Below are positions 1 to 13,573 of a stretch of 64,000 nucleotides of DNA, piece by piece; positions within the stretch are counted from its first letter, which is position 1; each line of letters begins with the position of its first letter. The notes beneath the pieces were generated by a model. That model did not search any database and had not been told where the DNA came from. It saw only the letters and a list, made by a program, of their open reading frames with translations. Origin of the DNA: Malurus cyaneus samueli (Eukaryota; Chordata; Aves; Passeriformes; Maluridae). The translations under genes and the position numbers were made by a program. The DNA lies in contig CM019218.1 in NCBI GenBank assembly GCA_009741485.1, positions 50,657,220 through 50,721,219 of the forward strand, written 5' to 3'.

Positions 1-1550
1 TGGTAAATGCTGTTTTGTTTTTCCAGTGCTGTCTTGTGGCTTTTGCCCTGGGAATTCTCTGCCTGGTAATTTTCTAGGGATGTGTTGGCAGAGTGGTCTG
101 GTGTGTTGTCCTCTGTGATGTGTTGTTTATTCCCTGCTCTTTAGCAAGATGGACAGTCAGGGTCTGCTGGGGTTATTTAAATGCTGTTTTAAAAGGGGAG
201 GAACAGCCTGGTAGAAATAAATATGAAATAGAAATAAGTATTGAATAGAAATAAATATGTTCTGTGTGCAGAGGGGCACTGACGTTTCATGGCCATGCTC
301 TGTTGCTGTGTCAATAACCCACACCCTGTGATGATCCTGTGAGAGGTGTCACACGGGGAGCACAGCCACTGCACCACACACCTTTGGTCACCCCTTGTGC
401 CCTGCACTGAGCATCTGGGTAACAGGAAATGCCTGTCCCAAAGAGCTTAAACTGCAACAGAGAGGGGGCTTGTCCAGTCTGGTGGGAGCACAGATCAGCT
501 TGAGATTCTGTGTTTGGAAGCGTCTGGGTTCTAAGACTTCAAAAAGAGCCATTTGCAGGTGGGACCCTCTGCCATTGTATCAAACACTGATTCAGAACCC
601 CAGGAAAGGATTTCCTCCCCCAACACTGGCTTCCCTACTAAGCACAGATCCCTTTCCCTCCTTGCCTACTGTTCGTACAACAACCTAGCACCAGCGCTCC
701 TCTCACCTCCTTTACAGATTCTTGGCTCTCTCCTTTCTATCCCCTGACAATCTGGCAAGAAGGAGGCTTTGTAGGGACTTGGATACTGTGTTAACTTCCT
801 TCTCCATGACACTTCATGCATTTGGTCACTTTGTTGTATTTAGCTTTGATTTGCTAATACAGTTTATTAGCTTTTGGTCCCTGTAGATTTAGGGTGGATT
901 TTAGGGGTAGGTTTAGAACTGGTAAATGCTGTTGTGTTTTTCCAGTGCTGCCTTGTGGCTTTTGCCCTGGGAATTCTCTGCCTGGTAATTTTCTAGGGAT
1001 GTGTTGGCAGAGTGGTCTGGTGTGTTGTCCTCTGTGATGTGTTGTTTATTCCCTGCTCTTTAGCAAGATGGACAGTCAGGGTCTGCTGGGGTTATTTAAA
1101 TGCTGTTTTAAAAGGGGAGGAACAGCCTGGTAGAAATAAATATGAAATAGAAATAAGTATTGAATAGAAATAAATATGTTCTGTGTGCAGAGGGGCACTG
1201 ACGTTTCATGGCCATGCTCTGTTGCCGTGTCAATAACCCACACCCTGTGATGATCCTGTGAGAGGTGTCACACGGGGAGCACAGCCACTGCACCACACAC
1301 CTTTGGTCACCCCTTGTGCCCTGCACTGAGCATCTGGGTAACAGGAAATGCCTGTCCCAAAGAGCTTAAACTGCAACAGAGAGGGGGCTTGTCCAGTCTG
1401 GTGGGAGCACAGATCAGCTTGAGATTCTGTGTTTGGAAGCGTCTGGGTTCTAAGACTTCAAAAAGAGCCATTTGCAGGTGGGACCCTCTGCCATTGTATC
1501 AAACACTGATTCAGAACCCCAGGAAAGGATTTCCTCCCCCAACACTGGCT
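1..1550. repeat. 919-bp direct tandem duplication (second unit 632-1550; first unit cut by window edge)
   Basis: Bases 1-631 recur at 920-1550 with a constant offset of 919. I count three substitutions (15/934, 32/951, 307/1226), so identity is about 99.5 percent. Homology stops abruptly at 631/1550. For a simple two-copy tandem this makes 632-1550 the second unit and places the start of the first unit about 288 bases left of the window. It lies in intron 1 of TBC1D22B. I recognise no transposon ends or coding sequence in the unit. The near-identity points to a recent event, a polymorphic copy-number repeat, or an assembly duplication. Confidence 0.93.
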
Positions 1551-3068
1551 GCCACATCCCCTCCTCTTTCTAACACACACCCTTCTCAGGTAAATCAAAG
1601 CAGTTCCTCCCTGGCAGCCTGTGGGTCCTGGCAGAGAGGAGCATAGTTGTGCTGGCTGTTATGAGAACAGTGTGAGTTTAGTACTGGGTATGGGAGATGC
1701 TCTGCTGGCTCTGGTCCTGCAAGGAGCTGCCACAAGTCATTGGGAAGCAATGCTGATCTGGAGGGCTTGTTCTTCTTACTCCTCGTCATCTCTTTGCTAT
1801 GTCCACCCGTGGAGGTGCCTCTGCCTAATTGCTGCCCTCACTTGCAGGTGCTCATTAGTCATCACACTCTAGCCTAAGCTTAATCCTCGAAGGATAAACA
1901 CAGTGAGCCTTTTCAGCACTTCCAGCCATGAGGGATGGCCACTGCAGTGGTGATCCCACCCCTCCTGGGCTGCTCCACCAGGATCTCTCTGTGCTGTGGT
2001 TGTTTCCAGCCTCTGTCCTGGCTCTCTGCATCTCTTCCCTGCCAGCTGGACCTGTTGCTTCTGCATCCTCAGCTTGTTCCCAGCGTGCTTTCCAGCTGCA
2101 CCAGGCTGCCATCCCTCTCCTCCATGGCTGGGCTCTGCTGGTTTTACTGCCGGGCACCATCTGCAGCTCCTAGAAACCAGGCCAGCTCTATTGACCCAAG
2201 GGAAGCTTGTTCCTTGTGTGCCAGCTCTGAATGGGCCTTTGTCTCTGCCATGGCATTGCAGGACTTGTTTTCCAGAGGTTATTTTCCAGGGTGGGGTGGC
2301 TTTGAATAATTCCTCAAATGCAGGTGATAACTCAGGATCCCTGTCTCACGTCCACGGTCAGTAAAACCATCAATGAACATGTTTTTAGTAGCTCCTCTCT
2401 GAGGTGATGGTCCCCATGTAGTGCCTGCAGCCCTCAAGCTCCTAGTCCCACTAGTCCCAAAGAACCAAGGCCCTGAGATGTGGTGACTCCTTTCAGGCCA
2501 CATAGGAAGTCTTTGATTAAATCGGGATTTGGACTTGAGTCAAACCACGTACTGCACCAGACATTCCTTCTCTGTGGCACTGGCTGTGATCCTGAGAGCC
2601 AGCATGGGGTTCAAACCCTAAAGTACATTTATGGAGCAGCCCCAGTGCCTCGGGCTAAGAGTCCTTCCCTGTCCTACAGGGCCTGCAAGGGTGAGTTCCC
2701 AAAACTGGAAGTCCCCTTGCTGGAAAAGAGAATGAACATCAGTGTGTGCAGCAGGTAGACTGAGACACGTGGTCACTTGGAGTGAGTTGGTGGTGCAGAA
2801 AAGAGCAGATCTCAAATCCCAGCTCAGGCTGGACCAGGCCTAAGAGTTTAAAGCAGGCTTCTCTTTGCTGCTGCAAAGAACAAATCTTCATCTGAATATG
2901 ACACTTTTGATCTAAGGCTTTTAAGTGAGAACGGTCTTGAAGCTGCTTTTGGTATTTTATTCAGCTCCTGATAGCAGGCAAGCAGTGTGACCCCAGTTTA
3001 GACTGATATTATTTGTGGGACCTCTTTTTACAGCATCTTGGGTTTTTTTTCTTTTCCCCTCACTGCAG

Positions 3069-6000
3069 CATTCAGCCTGTCTACGGAGCACAGCATCCTC
3101 CCCTGGATTCCCGGCTCACCAAAAAGTAAGTGTTTGTGTCCTGGACATGCAGGCCACAAGGGCTGGCAGGTTTGGGGCTCAGTTCTGCAGGAGGTGGAGG
3201 TCTCCAGCATCCCTGGCACTGTGATATTGCAACAAAGAAGGACAGCAGTGGGGTGTGGTGCTGCCTTGAGCTCTATCAAAGCTTGCAGGGAGAGCTTATC
3301 TGCTGATGCCTTTATGGACAGAAATCCATACAGTAACAGCCACATCAAAGCAAAAGACCCTTTTTTTTTTTTTTTTTTTTTTAAGCAGTGGTGTCTGATC
3401 CTTCTGCTCCTCTTTGGAGTGGGAGGAATTAAGAGAAAGGGAGGTAAAGCTGCCCAGCAGTTACAAGGCTGGAGAACTGCAGCAGCCTGGCAGGAAAAGG
3501 CAGAATTCCTGATCTGAACTGCCTCCTTGTCCCCTTCCCGTGCTGTGTAGTGGTGAAAGTTCCCTGCTTCAGGTGGTGGACTTTGACTCCTGGGCTTAAG
3601 AGTAAATTCCTTCTGTGCCTGAGGAAAGAGCCAGGCTGGCCTGGTTGCTGGGAACAACTGCAGCTGTTTTGGGAGTGTTCACAGAAGGAGACCTGCTCTG
3701 TCACCTCTGACATGCGTCTCTCCAGGTTTCAAGACTTTTTTTTGGGTGCTAATCTGCCTGTTTTGAGTAGGGTGTGGGAAGGAAGAGCTGGAGGAATTGA
3801 ACAAGTCTCCCATTTGCCCTTCTGAGCCAGGAATCTGGCACCTCTCCAGCTGTGTGGCCTCTGTGACTACTGTCATAGCAGCCTGTGACAGCCACTCCTG
3901 GCAGTGGGCAGCCCAGAGAGACATAACATATTCCTTAGATCTGGGAGGAGGAACAGGGAAGCTGGCAAAAGAGATTGGCTGATTGGAGTGAGGGCGTGGG
4001 GAAAGGAAAGAAAATGAACTCACCCAACAGCGTGGCTCTGATCCTGTTCCTCTCTGTCTCGCAGCTTCATCAAGGACCGCTCCAAGGCCACTGGGCTGCC
4101 CATGAAAAGCAAGAAGGCCTCCAGCTTCCACGAGTTTGCCCGCAGCACCAGCGATGCCTGGGACATCGGTGATGACGAAGACGAGGACTTCTCCTCCTCC
4201 TCCTCATCCTCTTTGCAAACTCTGAACTCTAAAGTGGCCAAGGCCACGGCAGCGCAGGTTTTGGAGAACCACAGCAAGCTGCGGGTGAAGCCCGAGCGGT
4301 GCCAGCCTGTCCTCAGTGACCTGCCCACCAACTGCAAGGTCATCAAGTCCAGCAGTGAGGCCCAGCTCTCCAGGACCTCAGGTAAGAGCCATCTTCAAAA
4401 GCAGCCCCCTGCTCCAGTGCTCTCCTACCTGGCCACTGAATTCAACTGCTTGTTGCTACTCGTAGGGTATGGGCAAGAGGCTGTGGCACAGCCTGTAAGC
4501 ACAGCAGAGGAGTTTTCTTCCTTTCAGTATCCTGTACTCCAAGGAACCATTTTTGGAGGCCTGGCTTTAATGCTTCAGTGTCCTCTGCTGCTCAGTATTC
4601 TGCATACAGGCATGTCAGTCCTGAGTATCCTATGTGCTGGGTACTGAGTCAGTTTTGAGATCTTTAAAGTTCTTGCTGGGACTTGCTCACTGTCTGCTTC
4701 CTCTGTGGCTTCCTCTGGTGTGCTGCTCTTGGCAAAGGTCTGGTGAGGTCCTGTTGACACCACACCACAGCAGCTGCCTCTGCTCGTTCTGCCTTGTCTG
4801 CCTGTGCAGTGAGAGTGCCCCAGGAGGTGGCACTGGCAGCCCTTCAGCTCCTCTCTCTGCACTAGCAATTAGCTTGATTGGTGTTTGGAACACTGGAGAG
4901 CAGAGCACATCTGAAGGTCAGTTCTGCCTTGTCTCCTGTGTCCTGCCCTGACTTTGCACGTGCAGAGGGCAGTCTGCTCCACTTTCAGCCAGGTGTGTGG
5001 GTGCAGGAGGCAGAAAGGGTGGCAGAAATGGGGGAAAGTGTTGGAAGAGCCATGACAGATGCCTGTGAAGCAGCTGATCCATCGGGGTGGGCCAATGCTG
5101 CTGTTCAGTGGTGTCTGACTGTGGCTGGAGGAGCCAGGTGGGGTTGGAGAGGTGGAACCTCCTGCCCCACCTCAGTGCAGCTCTGGTCCTTGCAGAAGAG
5201 GCCTGTGTGCGGAGCCCCCTGCAGAAGCAGCAGTCCCTTCCCCTCCGGCCTGTCATTCCTCTCGTGGCTCGAATCTCTGACCAAAACGCCTCCGGGGCTC
5301 CCCCCATGACCGTCAGGGAGAAGACACGCCTGGAGAAGTTCCGGCAGCTCCTCTCCAGCCACAACACCGACCTGGGTGAGTGGGGCAAAATGAGGGGGCC
5401 TGGGAGGGCAGGGCAGGGTCGAGGTGGCGTGCTGCCTGCATCAGGTGTGCTTCAGGGTGGAAAAAATGACTGCCTGCAATTGTACCAGGTGGGATGTTCA
5501 CAGGAATCGCTCTGTTGGCAGATGGTCATGTCCTCTAGCCACTCTGTCTGTCCCTAATCTTGCACAGGATGGTTGGGATCACTGGGGGCTGTTGGGCTCT
5601 GCATGAGGACTGAGGTTCTGGCACCTGCAGCTCCCAGTTCGGTGCCCAAGCTGGGCTGATACAATCTCTCCTTGCAGCAAACCCCAGTCGTTGCTAGTGT
5701 GGGAGCCTTCCTGGAGGCTCAGTGTGTCCAGAGCCTGCAGGAGCAGACTGGGCTTTCCTCTCCTTCTAGGTGTAGTGGTGCCTGGACGTGCCTAGGATCT
5801 AATCCATTGCCACCACTGTCCGTTTGCAGATGAGCTGAGAAAGTGCAGCTGGCCTGGTGTGCCCAGGGAGGTCCGGCCCGTGACGTGGCGCCTGCTCTCA
5901 GTAAGTACTGAACTGTGACACCAGGGGCTGGGGGATTGTGCCACCTCAGGGATCAGGGACATGAGCTCCTACACCTCCATGTGTCCCACAGCCAGTTTTG

Positions 6001-9000
6001 CTTGTGAACTGCCAGTGCTCAGTTACAGAGAGCTGGTTTTGGTCATGGAGTGTTATTGCTGTGTCCTCTTGGAGATCAAAGCCCAGCATGGTGTGAGGAA
6101 TGGGTGCTTCACTCTTTTTTAGGAAGATTAATCCAATGAAGCTGAGTTACTCCAAGATCAGGGGCTGGGAAAGCCAAATTCCATGAAAGCTCTTTGCCCA
6201 GCTCCTGAGTTGTGTGCCTGATGTTTCTGGGTGCACGGCTGGCAGGATATCAGGAGATGCTGAGGAAAGAGTGTTTGCCCTGAGCTGAGTTTTCCCAAAC
6301 CAGGGCTATCTCCCCGCCAACTCGGAGCGCCGGAAGCTGACCCTGCAGCGCAAGAGGGAGGAGTACTTTGGCTTCATCCAGCAGTACTACGACTCCCGGA
6401 ATGAGGAGCACCACCAGGACACCTACAGACAGGTAGGAACCCTCTGCCTGCCCTTCTGCTTTGGGTTTAGCCCGTTCCTCTCTCTTGCTGCTGCTTGTCC
6501 TGTAGGGAGGCTCATGCCAGGACTTGCTCTAGCTGGAGCTGGGAGTCTTCTCTCCTATAGAAAAGGCACCATGAGAGTTTAAGGCACGTGGTTAATTTAA
6601 GCTTTTCCTAAACTGATCTAATAATTTCAGATAATAAATTTGATCTAATAAATTCAGATATAATTTCTAATAATAAATTTCAGAGCCCAGCTCCTTCCCA
6701 GCTCTGCCTGCCTGCAGCTGAGCAGAGCAGACTGGAGGTAAAACTGTCCATGATTTGCTCAGTACAGCTGTCATTTGTAGCCCTCACAGTGCTTGTCAGC
6801 TCTTAACTGGGGGAACACTGATGGTGGATTCCCCTCTGGTAGCCTGTGATGAGTTACTGTGCCCCTGGAAAGCACAGCTGATGTGTGTAACCCCTTTTCT
6901 TTTCCAGATCCACATTGACATTCCAAGGACCAACCCACTCATTCCCCTCTTCCAGCAGCCCCTCGTCCAGGAGGTAAGAGGGGGTGAAGCTCCTGCCCCA
7001 CATTTGCCATGGGATGTGTGTGTGGAGTGAGGCCAGCACTGCTCCTAGGGAGTTAACTTTATGGGGAGACTTCCATGCCTGACAGCTCCTGATGCAAATT
7101 CCTGCTGGAACTGTCTGGTCTTGTCCCATGTTTCTGAGAGACATGGAACTTGGAGCTCAGAGGTTATGAAGTGATCTCTTCTTCAGCAAGATGTAGCAAA
7201 GAGCTGGTAAAAGACCTGGAGCTTTTGTTCTGAGACAAACTGGAGGCATTCGAACCAGAACACAGGATAGTTCTGTTCTGCTTCAAAACCTCTTTTATAT
7301 GAGCAACCCAGGCAGGGATGGGTTTGAGGGGTGGCCAGGAGGTGTGGACATCTGTCCTCTCTGGGATCAAGCTCAGTGTGTGTTTGTGGTGTGTCAGAGC
7401 ATGGTGTCCAGGGGGTCGGGGCAGTCTGGGAATGTTAGTTGTGAGGGAGGGAGGCTGCTCTGTGGTGTTTTTGTTGAAGTACTGTGCTGATAATTCATCT
7501 TCCCACCTGATGTTCAGCCAAGGAGGCTGCCCTGCCCTATCCTGTGGATATTAAGCTATCTCGGTCTTGAAAAGTTGGCTCTGCATTTCTTCAGGCAGAG
7601 GTTTTGATGAGGATCCTGGACTGTCTTGTCTGAGGTGGGAGATCTGCAGATTACACAGGAGTCTCTCCTAGGACTTCTATGCTTCTAACATGACCTTACT
7701 GCTACAGAAAAGCCTTTCAGTGCATGGTCTGCACTCCCTGAGCTTAGCAGTTATGCTTTCCTGCCTTCCCTTTGTGCATGGCTAATGCAGGTTCCTGCTT
7801 TCCCTCGTTCTTCCCTAGATTTTTGAGAGAATCCTGTTTATCTGGGCCATTCGCCACCCAGCCAGCGGCTATGTGCAGGGCATCAATGACCTGGTCACCC
7901 CCTTCTTTGTCGTGTTCCTCTCTGAGCACGTTGGTAAGTGACACTTGCTGCTCCAAGGACCCCTGGCCACGGGGTTTGAAGTGGTGTGAAATGCTGGCAT
8001 GAGGAAAAGGGGCTTTGATGGAGGAGGGGATGGTGTGCTCTTCCTTCAGAGTGCCTGGGCCAGTCTGGAGTTGTATTCTGACCTCTTGCTGTATCTCTGC
8101 TCCCTGGATGAGATGACTTCAGTGTCATCATCTTGCTGAGCCCCACAGAAGTGCTGAGGGTGGGTTTGCATTTGAGTGTACTGAACAACCTCACAGCTTG
8201 GAGGGGAACGGGATCTTTCAGGCAAAGCCCTGATACACAGAGCTGGAGGAGGGTCTGGCTTTCAAAGCTTGGACTTGGGAGACAGTTCTCACTCCAGGAG
8301 GAATGAGTGAAGTATAGAGACCCTGCTGAGAGTGTAAAATAAACTATTTTAACAAAGATTCCCTCCCTTGCTGCTAGTACAGGTGTGTTGTTCAAACTGA
8401 GTGTTTCAGAAAGCAAACTGACTTCTCCCTGCTTCGTCTGGATTTCTTGTCATCTGCTTGCTTTTAGCTGGCAATCAAGTCCTTTCCACCCATAGGATTT
8501 TTGTTCTTTCTCTGGCTCTAGCTGTTTGGAGTTGACATGAATGCTGGGATGTCATAATCCCTGTATTTAAAGCCTCTTAGATTTCACTGTAAATAGAAGG
8601 AAAAAGGAATAAGACTAGAGCCTCTTTTGGAGCCTCTTCTCTACAGCTGCCTTTGCTGGCAGGCCCTGAGGAGCTGGGCAGGGCAGGGCTGAGGGCTCTC
8701 CATGCTGAATCACTGATTCTCAGGGTCCCCAGAGCCTGGATCAGCTGAGTCTGTGCTGCACCCAGGTCCCTGCAGCAGGAGAGACCTTGCACAGTTGGGT
8801 GCTTCTCGTGCAGCACACCCCAAGGGACAGCTCACCGTGCTGTGGGAGCTCTCTTGTTCAGAGGAAATTCTCCTTGTGTTTTGCAAACCTTGGGAAAGGG
8901 AACAGCCTGGATGGCTCAGGCAGCCACTGAGGGCTCACACACCTGTGTGCCATCTGTGGGTATTCCCATGCTCACAGGTGAGGCTACAACTGGCTTGGAA

Positions 9001-12000
9001 GATTTTTCCTTATATTTTCTGGAAAGTTTGCTTTGCAAAGTTGGTGCCAGCATTGGCTCCATCCTCATCTGTTGGGTTTGCTGCCCCTTCAGAGCAGGTG
9101 TTTTATTGCCCACGAGATCCTCAGAGGAACCCACTGTGCTGCCAGCTGGCTCCTCAGTTTGGCTGCCCTGGGGTGTTTGCAGCAGAGCTTCTGCAGGGCT
9201 GATCCCAGCAGGGACCACTGCAGCTCTGTGTGACAGAGGTGGGACTCACAAGCCACTGATGTTGCTCAGTTGTTAAACACAAGGCCATGATGACACCCAT
9301 GGATGTTCAATCCAGGTGCTTCTCCTGAAGCAGTCTCACAGGCTGGGCCCCACTGCCAAATTCGTTATAGGCTTCTGATCCAAATCATCTTTCCTACAGA
9401 TGAGTTAAAATCTCTCCTTGGAGCTCACCAGCTGATGAATGTGTCTGGTTGATGATGTCTCCATTATCTGTGCTACCAGCCCAAAGCCTGGAACATCCTT
9501 CAGTGGCCTTGTCTAGCATCCCCTCCAAGGGAAAGGGGGAAATTGGAATGGGGAAAAGGGGGGTGGTTTGGGCAGGGAATGGTTTGTACCTTGTCGGTCA
9601 CTTCCAGGGAACAATGTGGCAGTTTCTTTTGTTGGAAGTTGAGCACAATGAAACAACAGCAGTTACCCAGCAAACTCCAGGCCGTGTGTGCAGAGGATTA
9701 AATCCAGCTGGCTCAGGGCAGTAGTGAGAGCAGCTTGGCCCCACTGCTGTGCCTTTGACTTGGTGCCTTTCCATCATCATCGTGGAAGGTGGGAGGAAGG
9801 ATGTGTGTCTCTCCAGGTCCTGAAGGGGGAACTCAGGGGGAAACATTCACAGGCAGCTGTTTCTCCTAACCTGCACCTCCCAGCCTGCCTGAAGGCATCC
9901 CACTGATGCTGCTTCTCTCTTCCTTCTGAACAAAGTGAATTCAGTGCGTGTGTGCCCCTTTGACGAGCTTCAGCACCAGCTAGGCTGAGGCAGGGAGAAG
10001 CAGCTCATCCTCAGAGTTCTCCCCTCCCTGTCTGAACTCCCCTGACCCCTTCTGCCGGCTGGGACCAGTTGCTTTTCCCATTCTTGCACCCCCCAGTCTG
10101 GATCCAAAATTCCAGCCTCTTCCAGGCACTGGGCAGACTGCAGTGCACCCTTGGCACTGGGATAGGTTTAACTGCTGGGTTTTCCCAGTCCCCCAACATG
10201 GCAAGCTGGCTCATCTCCTGTGATGCTCTCCCTGCCTCCTGCATGGACACACTGCCTCAGCTTCTTAGCAGCAAGCATGGAAACTTTGAGCCCCTGCCAC
10301 TGACCAGTCCATAGCTGGGTGATTCTTCCTCCTGACTGATGGCTTCTGCTGCAGGTGCTGCTAGGGAGACCTTGAGAGAGGTGTTGAGGCTGCAGGAGCA
10401 GCTGAACCTCCTCTTGATGCCCTCTGGATGGGCACAGGCTGTCAGTATCTCTGGGGAGGATGGAGATGTAGAGAGATGGTCTGGCAGCTGAGGAATTGGG
10501 GCAGAAATGACATCTCAGCAGCTCCTGGAGGAAACCATTTTTCCAGGTGATCAGAGGGCGTAGCAAGCGCAGGGATTCCGAGCTTGCAGTCCCTCCCTCC
10601 CAGCTCAGGTCCTGCAGCCCCTCTGCTGAGTCACTCCCAGCTCTCAGGGCATGTGTTTGTGGTGAGGATGGCAGTGGCAGAGCTCAGATAGGAGTTCAGC
10701 ATGCCCAGGTGTGTCAGTGCTGGCCCTGCAGCCTTTCCCAGTGCTCTCTGCCTGTCTCAGTGTACAGCACCACTGCCATCCCCCGTTCCAGGCCTTGCAT
10801 AAGAGGATGTCCAGCTTTGGGACTTGTTTGGCACCACCCCAGGACTGTAGAGGGGAGCAGTGCCATGGAAAGTATTGATCCTGTTTGCTTCTGACTGGCT
10901 TTGTCACTAAATCCTGATCACAGTCCAGTGAAGACACTGTTTCCAAGCAAGCAGGAGCAGAAACTTGGGTGAAGGGACCGGGGACATTTGTGTCACCATC
11001 ATCAGCCTTTCCTGACCTCTGATTTTGTCCTGGACATGCAGAGCAGACTTGCCCAGAGCTGTGGGAGGGAGTCTGTGAGCTGAGACTGGGTGAACTGGAC
11101 TCCAGCTGTCCAGTCCTGCCCTGAGCCCCTGCTGCCAGAATATGGGGAGGCATTAGAGCCTCCCTGTGGAAAGCAGGGATGTGGGTGCATGGAGCCCTGG
11201 CTCATCTGGTTCTTTCTCTTCTTCTGTGTCCTCCTTGGAAGTAAGGCACTTGAAAGGAGCTTGGCTTTTGCTGAGCCCTTGTTACCCCTCTTGTGCTTTG
11301 GTGCTGGAATGATGCTCATGAATCCAGCTGGGAGTGGGACCTGGCAGCTCCCTCATGCTGCCCCAAGCTGAGAGTGGTGTTTCCTGCCCAGGTTCTGCCT
11401 GCAGTGAAGGTTTCCCCTCTCCCAGTTCTCCCTGTGGTGCTCTCAGCTGCAGAGTCCTGCTGTCCCCCAGGGCAGGTGTGCTCTGGCTAAAAGGGATTCC
11501 AGTGTGCCAGAACTTTGTCCCTGAACAGCTCTTGTCCCAGAAGATGACAGAAGTGCTGTGGGATCCCTCCCATGCTTCTCTGGGTTCAGGGCATGGCTAG
11601 CAAATCTTTTAGGTCTCTTCAGCTGAGTTGGAGAATTATGTGAGTGCGTGGGTGCTGTGACCTGTGCCAGGCACAGCCCTAACACACAGGATGTGGTGCA
11701 GTGCCCCTGCAAAGCTTTGCCTTGATAAAGCCCCTGGCTTTGTTCCATGTCCCTGGTGTCCCCCATCTCCCTGATGCTCTTCCCTCTCCATTTTGCAGAG
11801 GAGGATGTGGAAAACTTTGACGTGACAAACCTGTCACAGGATGTTCTACGGAGCATTGAAGCTGACAGCTTTTGGTGCATGAGCAAGCTGCTGGATGGGA
11901 TACAGGTGAGCCCCTGGGGCCATGGGAATTGCTCTGCCCTCGCTGGGGTAGCAGTGTGGTTGTCTCCTCTCCCTGTCTGGGTGAGTATCCTCCATGCTCC

Positions 12001-13573
12001 AGCATTGGGGAGATTTTGCTCCTTCACTGAGCTCAATCTGTTTGTGAAATGCTGGGGAGATGGGTGCTGTGGCTGTCCAGATGGCCCTGTCCTGAGCAGG
12101 GAATTCCCAGCAGGCAGACGATCCCAGTGCTCGGGAGTTCTGTCTCCTTGGCTCACGATAATCTCATCTCCCCGCCCAGCTGCTGACCTGGGTTTGATCA
12201 TTTCTGTTGTTAAAGCTGCTACTGCTGACTCAAAGCCTCTCCCCACAGGACAACTACACCTTTGCACAGCCGGGGATCCAGAAAAAAGTCAAAGCCCTGG
12301 AGGAGCTGGTCAGCCGGATCGATGGTAGGTGACACAGGGATCTGCTCAGTTTGTCACAATAGAGGGAAACCTTTGTGAGAGCTCCAGGGCAGGGGCAGAC
12401 ACTTCTTAGAATACTCATGGAGCCAGGCCAGGGCAGGGTGAGCCAGAAACCTCCTGGTGACAGCACAGGGTGAGGAGTGGAGGAGTCTGGCAGTGTGAAA
12501 GCCACTGTGAGCAGTGTGCAGGAGCTGGGGCACGGTGACCCGCAGGTGTGTAAGTGAAATGTGCTGTTTCAGAGCAGGTACACAATCACTTTAGGAGGTA
12601 CGAGGTCGAGTACCTGCAGTTTGCCTTTCGCTGGATGAACAATTTGCTCATGAGGGAGCTGCCCCTGCGCTGCACCATCCGTCTTTGGGACACCTACCAG
12701 GTATGTAGGCTCCACTGACTGCCCTGCTTGGCTGTCACTGTCACCTGTGTCCCTGTCCCCAGCTGGGGAGCACAAAGCAGTGTGGGCCCAGGGTGTTTGT
12801 AGCCATTGGGTGAGGGTTGGCCCTATAGGACACTTGAGTTTGGGGAAGTCATTGTCCAGCTGAGCTGCAGGAGTTGACCCAGGGTTCTGCTGTCCACAGT
12901 CGGAGCCAGAAGGATTCTCCCATTTCCATCTGTACGTCTGCGCTGCCTTCTTGATCAAGTGGCGGAAGGAGATCCTGGATGAGGAAGATTTCCAAGTAAG
13001 AGCCCGAGGGTGGAGGTGATTCCTTGGGTGGGAGTGGAGAGAATTGCTCTGTTTGGGAGCCCCATGTGGACACAGACAGCTGTGACCTCCTAACAGAGCT
13101 GGCTCCAAAATCAGCTGGTCTCAGGAGCTTTGCCTGAAAGTAACTTTTGATCCTCAGTGGTAAGGACAGAGAATTGAGCTGTTGGAGGGTTCGAACATCA
13201 CATTCCAGCTCTGATCACAGTGTTTGATCCTTGTCCAGCTGTAACATGGAAACAGCACCCTTTACTTCAGGGGGCTTGGGGGTGTTTCACTGGTTCAGAT
13301 CTAGACACGAGCACATCCTGATGCAGTCTCTGAGCCTTTCAGAGCTGCTGGTGGTGAGCAGAAATTACTGAGTGCTGCTGCCACTGCTCTGGGTCCGTAC
13401 TCTGCCTTCAGCCTCTCCAAACCAAACATCTTCCTCTTCTTCAGGGCCTTCTGATGTTGCTACAAAACCTGCCCACGATACACTGGGGTAACGAAGAGAT
13501 TGGGCTGCTGCTGGCTGAAGCCTACAGACTCAAATACATGTTTGCAGATGCCCCAAACCATTACCGCCGATAG
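3069..13573 (+). CDS. TBC1D22B: TBC1 domain family member 22B, coding exons 2-13 (5'-partial)
   Basis: Putative Rab GTPase-activating protein. Coding exons: 3069-3125, 4065-4381, 5196-5375, 5830-5900, 6304-6432, 6908-6973, 7819-7933, 11799-11905, 12249-12324, 12573-12700, 12900-12995, 13445-13573 (stop TAG). All have AG acceptors and GT donors and join in one frame, giving about 490 residues against 505 for the whole human protein. The roughly 18-residue first exon must lie left of the window. The N-terminal half is low complexity, with an acidic and serine stretch in exon 3. The TBC domain starts at WPGVPREVRP (exon 5). The arginine-finger motif IxxDxxR is seen as IDIPR (exon 7) and the glutamine finger as GYVQG (exon 8), so catalytic residues are intact. 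The protein ends in NHYRR. TBC1D22A was considered, but the exon 3 wording and C-terminus fit 22B. Introns, including the 3.9-kb intron 8, show nothing beyond the repeats listed. Confidence 0.96.
3361..3382. repeat. T22 homopolymer in TBC1D22B intron 2
   Basis: An uninterrupted run of 22 T follows CCC and ends at AAGCAG. It may be a poly(T) microsatellite or the reverse of an old poly(A) tail; no retroposed body is recognisable next to it. Confidence 0.9.
4192..4212 (+). repeat. TBC1D22B: Coding TCC-type microsatellite giving a seven-serine run
   Basis: Seven consecutive serine codons (four TCC, then TCA, TCC, TCT) follow an acidic stretch in TBC1D22B exon 3. The human protein, as I recall it, has a shorter FSSPSF here. 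The run sits in the disordered N-terminal region, outside the TBC domain. Confidence 0.85.
6618..6684. repeat. AT-rich imperfect repeat in TBC1D22B intron 6
   Basis: Variants of ATAATTTCAG, ATAAATTTGA and ATAAATTCAG follow each other about four times. It looks like locally slipped low-complexity DNA with no sign of a gene. Confidence 0.6.

Noticed and set aside
505..545. VWKRLGSKTSK in intron 1, resembling the FWKRSAKLPG start of TBC1D22B
   Set aside because: Present in both copies of the 919-bp duplication, no initiator in a suitable position, and the surrounding residues do not match. Exon 1 is taken to lie left of the window.
189..1326. Paired 72-codon minus-strand frames at 189-407 and 1108-1326
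   Set aside because: They are the same frame in both copies of the tandem duplication and are low-complexity at the C-terminus; no independent evidence for coding.
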